Below are positions 58,202 through 64,000 of a DNA stretch of 64,000 bases, piece by piece; within the stretch, counting starts at the first letter, position 1; each line of letters opens with the position of its first letter. Position numbers and translations under genes: made by a program. The notes under the pieces were generated by a model. It was not told the DNA's origin and did no database searches. It saw only the letters and a list, made by a program, of their open reading frames with translations. The DNA lies in the NCBI RefSeq assembly GCF_029852145.1, contig NC_079971.1, forward strand, positions 620,001 through 684,000, in the 5' to 3' direction. The stretch comes from Microplitis mediator (taxonomy: Eukaryota; Arthropoda; Insecta; Hymenoptera; Braconidae).

Positions 58202-58968
58202 TAGGGGAGGGAGGGGCAAAACGGGGTACTTAAGGAAATTCCATGTTTTCGAGGACTTAAGGGTTAACGGTAACCGATTTTCAATTCAATTTAATTTACG
58301 GACAAACATTAGAAACCTTAAATAGAGAATCTTTAGCGTTTTTTAAAACCTTAACAGAGGGCTAGAAATTTCGTATTTTCAAAAATTCTAATTCGTCTCC
58401 GAGAAAAATTGTTTTAAAATTCTCATTTACTCAACGTGTGCAACAAAGATAGTCCCGATTATTTTTCTGAGTGTGAGAAAGAGGTCCGGTAGCGTATTCC
58501 CTTAAATAAGCCAAATCTTTTTTTTTTTTTAATGACATTCAAAGTAAATAGAAAAAATTTTCAGTTACCGTTAGAAAAAAAATTTTCATTTTTGCGGGCA
58601 AAATGGGGGGGTACCTCCTAAAAAAGGTAAAAAAAAAAATTTATGGATTTTAAATGAATTTCATTAAGTTTAATTTTTTTGTCATTTACATGAAGAAAAA
58701 TTATATTTCAGATGATTATTAGATGCAAAGAAAGAAAAAAATATTTAAAAAATTTTTTATTATAAAACAAAAGTCATTAATATTTTTTAACTGACAATTG
58801 ATTTATGAAAAAATTTGACAAAAAAAATTCAAAATAACACTCAATTATATTTACAAAAGTGATTTTGGAATGTTTAAAAACCATTTGAAATATCAAATTT
58901 TTTTTTTATAAAATTTTGGGGGTACCCCGTTTTGCCTACCCTACCTCCTTTTGCCCCCCTTCCCCTAT
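58202..58968. mobile_element. TIR element with TAGGGGA...GGGGCAAAACGGGGTAC ends
   Basis: TAGGGGAGGGAGGGGCAAAA and CGGGGTAC at the left are matched inverted by GTACCCCGTTTTGCC and TTTTGCCCCCCTTCCCCTA at the right. A further GGGCAAAATGGGGGGGTACC lies inside at 58598. About 765 bp, no ORF, just downstream of the LRR gene. Confidence 0.78.
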
Positions 58969-59860
58969 TAGGATCCATAAAAATCAATAATTAATAAAAA
59001 TAATTACCAAGTCAATAAAAAATTTTCCGATAATTTTTTTTATGTCCAAAATCAAAAATAGACAAAATAAAATATTTTATTGCACAAGATTAAAATAAAA
59101 ATATAAAGATAATTATTAACGAAATGTTGTCTATTGCTAATGTCTATTTTAGTCATCAAGTTAAAAGATATTTTATTAATGTCTATATATATATATTGAT
59201 ATTTTTTAATCTTGATTGGCAAAGCAGGTCGAGTTTGGTATATATTAAAACTTAGGCAATCTGCCAAAGTAAATTCGCGTCTATTGAGTATAGGAAAAGA
59301 ACTTGGTAATGAGCTACATACCCACTGACTTTTATTATTATCATCATTATTATAACAATGATAGTAATGAACTATAACAATTGTATTATTGTTTATACAT
59401 TTTATTTAACAATAAACTCCGTCTTATTTTTAATTCCTCCCAATATTTATTTTTTTTTCAGCCAATTAATTAATTAAATACTTAATTACTCAAGAAATGA
59501 ATCAATTAATTTATTGATTGGTATTCTGATGATCTTGGAGGACTTATAGAGTATCGATAATCGATTTAAATTGATAAATTGGGTAGTAGGTCATGCACTT
59601 GTCTTACTCACCTAATTTAGTTGTGAAACAGTTAAGAGTAATCTAATGTCAACAGATGATTTGTAATGAGCTGTCTTTGAGGTATGCGAGATTGCGTTAA
59701 TTCTAATCGATCAATTTGACGTATCAATTCGATCGTAAAGCCATTAAGAGTTTGATCGCTCATCGAAAAACGTTTATGTTCATTTAATCCACGCCCGAGT
59801 CAACTTTAATTACTGTTATTTTTATTATTACATTTTTGTAATTATAATTATTTGCAAAAA
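58969..59860. other. Troponin C upstream region
   Basis: AT-rich. A slightly GC-richer stretch at 59560-59800 may contain the promoter. MEF2-like AT boxes are too frequent by chance here to be called. Confidence 0.35.
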
Positions 59861-61257
59861 ATGGTAAAGTGTTTTTTGGTTTTTAATTAAATTTTTTTTT
59901 TAGTGAAGTGACGGTTTTTAATTTTTTTTCTGTTAACAGGAACCAGGACAATTGAGCAAAGACCAAAAGAAACGTATGTATTTAAATAATGGGGTATTTT
60001 GGTATTTATAATTTAAATGAATTTTTTTTTAATTAGAACTTCAAACGGCTTTCGATGCATTCGATAAAGAAAAAAAAGGAATTATCGCGACTGCTGATAT
60101 TAGTATAATAATAGGCATGATGGGAATTGAAACGGAAACTCCGGCGGATTTAGACAACGCGATTGCGGAAGTTGACACCTTTGGTAATTTATTTATTTAT
60201 TAATTTTAATTATCAAGGGAGTGATTTTTGAAAATATTGTACAGGAGCCGGAGAAGTTAGATTTGAGGATTTTTGTACGATAGTATCGAGATTTATGGAA
60301 GAGGACGTCGATGTCGAGGCACTTAAATCAGAGCTCAAAGAAGCATTTCGGCTCTACGATCGTGAAGGAAACGGTTATATTACTACTGAGTGTTTCAGAG
60401 AAATTCTCAGTGAAATTGATGAGAATTTAAATGATGACGAGTTGGATATGATGATCGAAGAAATTGATGCCGATGGTTCCGGGACTTTGGATTTTGAAGG
60501 TTTTTATTTTTTTTGGGTTTTCATTTTCGAATTAGGGGAGACTGGGGATAATTATCACAGCCGTCATTTGTGGCGATCGGCATCGAAGAATCGCCTCCTC
60601 TTCGATGCAGATCAATGTTCGTATTTCGCTCGATTTGTCTATAATGACTGATGTGACAACTTGACCCGGTCTCCCCTACACAGAAAAAAAGGATTTCTTA
60701 GTGCAAGAAATTTTTATTTGTCCCAAAAAAATTTTTACTTGCCTCAAGAAATTTTTTGAATTATAAATTGAAAACTTTAAATTTCTTGGAGCGAAAATAA
60801 ATTTTTTTAGAGCAAGAAAAAATTTTTTGAACCGAGAAATTTTTTCTTGTCTCAAGAAAATTTTTGTTTTCAATTTATAATATAAAAAATTTCTTGCGCC
60901 AAGAAATTATTTTTTTCTGTGTACATTAATAATTACTGGAGATAAGAGAAAAATAAATAATTTCGATATTTGTCAAAAAATTCTAAATTCGAATTATGAT
61001 TTTTTGTTTTAATTTTTAAAAAATTATAGAGGAAGTGATAAAAAAATTTGTTACCGTAAACGGAAGTCGGTAGCCTTGTAAATTGAGAAAAGTGGACCAG
61101 TCAAAAGTTTGAAATAAAAAAAAATATATATTTGAATTTGATTATAATCAATTTTGAAAAGACTTTTAAATGACGTAATAAAAAATTCCATTTATAATAA
61201 TTATTTCACAATCTAATTTTTGTATGTTTAGAATTCGTGGAGGCAATGACGCACTGA
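59861..61257 (+). CDS. TpnC: Troponin C, flight-muscle (F1/TpnC4)-like
   Basis: Five exons: 59861-59863 (ATG only), 59940-59973, 60037-60183, 60245-60499 and 61232-61257 (465 bp, 154 aa). It is the Ca2+ sensor of the thin filament, with troponin I and T. Four EF hands: EF1 22-33 (DKEKKGIIATAD) lacks key ligands; EF2 59-70 (DTFGAGEVRFED) has Phe and Ala at loop positions 3 and 5 and Asp at 12; EF3 100-111 (DREGNGYITTEC) lacks Glu12; EF4 136-147 (DADGSGTLDFEE) is canonical. A single good site, at IV, is the pattern of insect F1 isoforms linked to stretch-activated flight muscle. The final exon codes only EFVEAMTH and stop. The ATG-only exon 1 is a known TnC trait. Confidence 0.92.
60533..60678. 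mobile_element. Short TIR element (TAGGGGAGACTGGG ends) in TnC intron 4
   Basis: TAGGGGAGACTGGGGAT and CCCGGTCTCCCCTA are inverted ends of a 146-bp, GC-richer block. Terminal bases resemble those of the 58202-58968 element. The next element (60679) begins exactly at its terminal TA. Confidence 0.7.
60679..60921. mobile_element. CACAG-terminus element with TTCTTG/CAAGAA motif, TA duplication
   Basis: CACAGAAAAAAAGGATTTC and TTATTTTTTTCTGTG are inverted ends flanked by TA (60677-60678 and 60922-60923). The interior repeats CAAGAAATTTTT and its inverse AAAAATTTCTTG. 243 bp in TnC intron 4. Confidence 0.82.
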
Positions 61258-62887
61258 TTGTCCCTGGACTGGAGAAATTGTAACAACTCATTAATTATCA
61301 TCGTATAATATAACCTATACACCACATAAATATAAATTTAAATATCTATATATATTATATCACTTCTGTATTTGTAATAAAAATAAACAAATAAAAAACT
61401 AAAAATTGATGAATGATAAACCAGCGCAATAAATTCAAAGCATTCGATTATAAGTTATTGATAAGTCAATCAGTCGATATCTGATGCAATTGGCTATTAA
61501 ATGTCATTTCAATTAATTCATTAATTCAAGATTATTCGCACGCACCTGCATTCAATATGACAATTTCGCGGGTTGTAATATGCTTTTAAAATATTATGTT
61601 ATATTGATTAAATATTTGATAAGACATGCCTTCAATCTCCCTTCACTTTTTACTTTATTCATTTTTCTTTCTCCTTCTCATTCAATTACTGTGATTTATC
61701 TTAATTATTATTTCATTCTAACTTAAAAAATGTTTGGCTTGACAGGCGATATCTTTGTAATTATTAGAAATAAATAGATGTCATGGGAGGTTTTTGAAAC
61801 GGAAATTCAATTTCCGACAACTTTAGTATCAATAAAAATTTTTGTAAACCCAATATTTCAAAAGATATGACGATTTTAAGTGTTTGTCAAAAATTAAAAT
61901 TTTGAAAAAATTACCAAATTGTTTAAGTAGCTGTAACTTTCCAATGATTGAAATTAAAAATTTTTTCATGAGGGTCGAAGTTGTAGGAAATAAAATTCCC
62001 TTTCCAAAAACCTCCTATAACTTGTAGCTGTCTAAATTATTTCTGCAACTAATTAAAGCATAATAATTTTGTAAAAATAATTTAAATCATAACCATGAAA
62101 GAGTCCGGCAAAAATAACCCGAGCAACTTCGTTATGCAATTAATCCATGCAGCCGTTAATTGCATCACTCTTCTCGACTCTGGAATTTTTATGTATTCGC
62201 GGTTATAAACCAGGTTTTGAATGCATAACTATGTAATGACAACCAGTAATATCAACCTAGAGCCTATTCAGTTCTATGAAATATAAAAAAAAAAGTTGAT
62301 TCAACTAATATGTATTTAGTCTAAGCGGCATTTCCTTAATTTATTTATTTGCCATTTTTTTTTTCCAATAATTAGTAAAATTTTTTTTTCTTATCGCATT
62401 TAGTTTTATTTGAATTTTTTTTTACCGAGAAATCGCTAATTACTCAATCGCTGGTAAATATATTTTTTAAGCTCAAGTAAAAAGAAAAAAAAATTTTAAA
62501 TCCGCATAAATTTATAGTGTGGGTCTGGTTTATTTGACGGAACTTGTTTAATGCCAAAAATTAATTTAGTGTGCATGCGCGAATGATTGAAACGAATTTT
62601 GTGGTAATAAATTAGCAGACGTCCTCGAGAATTTTGAAAACCACTATAAGATTTTCTGTCGTTTATATTTGTTATTTTGTTAAAATATGTCAACTGTGCC
62701 AGGAATTACTGGCTAACTTTTATAATCATGTATTTTAGCTCTCGCTCCCGCGGTCTTTTAAAACCGAGTGATTTAAAACCGCGGTCGCACATATCGGCTA
62801 GTTATCACTTTTATAAGTAGTCGGGTTTAACTTTTTTTATTTTTATTTTTATTTTAATACTACTTGTAATATTCATTAGATTCTAAT
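61258..62887. other. Spacer between troponin C genes
   Basis: First TnC 3'UTR with AATAAA near 61377, then AT-rich DNA. A GC-richer stretch at 62735-62825 holds CCGCGGT on both sides of paired TTTAAAACC blocks and a TTATAAGTAG TATA-like box at about 62812, a good candidate promoter for the second gene, about 75 bp before its ATG. Confidence 0.5.
61770..62035. repeat. Single satellite unit (TTGTAGGAAAT family)
   Basis: Contains GGAAATTCAATTTCCGAC, AAGTAGCTGTAACTTTCC and TTGTAGGAAATAAAATTCCC, as in the 45860 and 50490 arrays. Confidence 0.75.
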
Positions 62888-63030
62888 ATGGTAAGTGCCT
62901 CGATAATTTTATGTTACATATGTGTAATAATGTTTTATTTTATTTAAATTATCTAGTGAAAGGTGTTTATGTTAATTATTATTTATTTTTATTTTTATTC
63001 AGGATGACTTGACGAAGGATCAAATTGTCC
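62888..63030 (+). CDS. TpnC: Second troponin C gene, first two coding exons (partial)
   Basis: ATG at 62888-62890 followed directly by GTAAGT, then exon 63003-63030 (MDDLTKDQIV with a split C) and a GTAAGT donor. Exon sizes (3 bp, then 28 bp ending in phase 1) and the start sequence copy the first troponin C gene and insect TnC in general. Later exons lie beyond the window, hidden behind an intron full of satellite. Which isoform it is cannot be told from ten residues. Confidence 0.75.
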
Positions 63031-63169
63031 GTAAGTTAAATCATTAAATTATTATTTATGTTATTACGCTTCCGCTAGTTGAAAATTTTTATTTTATTTT
63101 ATAGTGATACGTAATTTATTTCTCTGACATGAAGATTTATTATTTTACACTTTTAATTCGTTTTTTGTA

Positions 63170-64000
63170 TTTAAATTATCGTTAAACTGCTGGAGATACG
63201 GGAAAAAGTATAGAATACATTTTTGAAGGAAATTCAATTTCCTACAAGAAAGGTCATCATTGACTTTTATGTAAATTCAATAGTTTTCAGAGAAATTTGA
63301 TTTTAAGTTGAAAAAAAAAATTTTTTTTTTGATCATTATAGCAATTTTCGTTTTCAAAAGTTTTAAATTAAAATTATGGTTGAACTACTGGAGATACGTG
63401 AAATATGAAAAGGACCAATGGTGTTGGAAATTTAATTTACTACAAAAAAGTTATCACTGACTTTCATGTGAATCCAGTAGTTTTCATAGAATTTCAATTT
63501 AAAGTGAACTACCAAAATTTTTTTTTGATCATTATAGAAATTTTCGTTTTTAAATTTTGAAAATCAAAATTTTGATGAAACTACTGGAGATACGTGAAAT
63601 ATGAAAAGGACCAATGTTGTAGGAAATTTAATTTACTACAAAAAAGTTTTCACTGACTTTCATGTAAATTCAGTAGTTTTCATAGAATTTCAATTTAAAG
63701 TGAACTACCAAATTTTTTTTTTTGATCATTATAGAAATTTTCGTTTTTAAATTTTTAAAATCAAAATTTTGATGAAACTACTGCAGATATGTGAAATATG
63801 AAAAGGGTCAATGTTGTAGGAAATTTAATTTACTACAAAAAAGTCTTTACTGACTTTCATGTAAATCCAGTAGTTTTCATAGAATTTCAATTTAAAGTGA
63901 ACTGCCAAAATTTTTTTTTTGATCATTATAGAAATTTTCGTTTTAAAATTTTTTAAATCGAAATTTTGATGAAACTACCGCAGATACGAGAAAAATGAAA
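63170..64000. repeat. Satellite array, ~190-200 bp period, running off the window
   Basis: ACTACTGGAGATACGTGAAA recurs at about 63385 and 63579, and as ACTACTGCAGATATGTGAAA near 63777; each unit has GTAGGAAATTTAATTTACTA and TTTCATAGAATTTCAATTTA. At least four units, in the second TnC gene intron 2. Confidence 0.9.

Overview
The window is AT-rich eukaryotic DNA with GT-AG introns of about 60 bp to 3 kb. Its genes point to an insect: a multicopper-oxidase-related protein, insect-type troponin C genes, an insect SLC6 transporter and tandem LRR receptors. The repeat style resembles a hymenopteran such as a parasitoid wasp, but that placement is inference. All exons were joined by eye from splice sites, reading-frame continuity and remembered family structure; no alignment or search was run.

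Layout. 1-398: start of RpL10 (minus strand), running off the left edge. 2425-4167: CUEDC1-like gene (plus). 5006-8254: WASHC4/SWIP in one uninterrupted exon (minus). 8620-10693: Rad17, five exons (minus). 12559-18862: multicopper oxidase-related protein (plus) with two alternative first exons and several lost copper ligands. 19921-21152: unrecognised 287-aa multi-pass membrane protein. 22113-25870: SLC6 GABA-transporter-like gene, nine exons. 25871-45403: gene-poor, repeat-rich, with one tentative small membrane-protein gene at 32372-32745. 45404-52332: secreted LRR protein with a GPI-like tail. 56085-58029: LRR protein with one membrane span. 59861-61257: troponin C, followed by the first two coding exons of a second troponin C at 62888-63030.

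Most genes are unrelated housekeeping or tissue genes. Two local pairs may share a history: the two LRR genes and the two troponin C genes. WASHC4 and Rad17 lie in the same orientation 365 bp apart.

The most striking content is the repeats. (1) Up to eight elements share one architecture: short termini (CAC-G-AAA in seven, CCCGGG in one), a 2-bp target duplication that is usually TA, and an interior built from a short palindromic motif different in each element. One is nested in another repeat and one splits a tandem monomer, so insertion can be read directly. (2) A ~200-bp foldback family has exact 9-bp target duplications at two copies and a head-to-tail dimer in a Rad17 intron. (3) A satellite with a ~180-190 bp period and a TAGGAAATTAAATTTCCTA-like core is scattered through introns and spacers, and unrelated tandem arrays have a similar, near-nucleosomal period. 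(4) Several long foldback elements are present. No CRISPR, rRNA, tRNA or viral gene was recognised.
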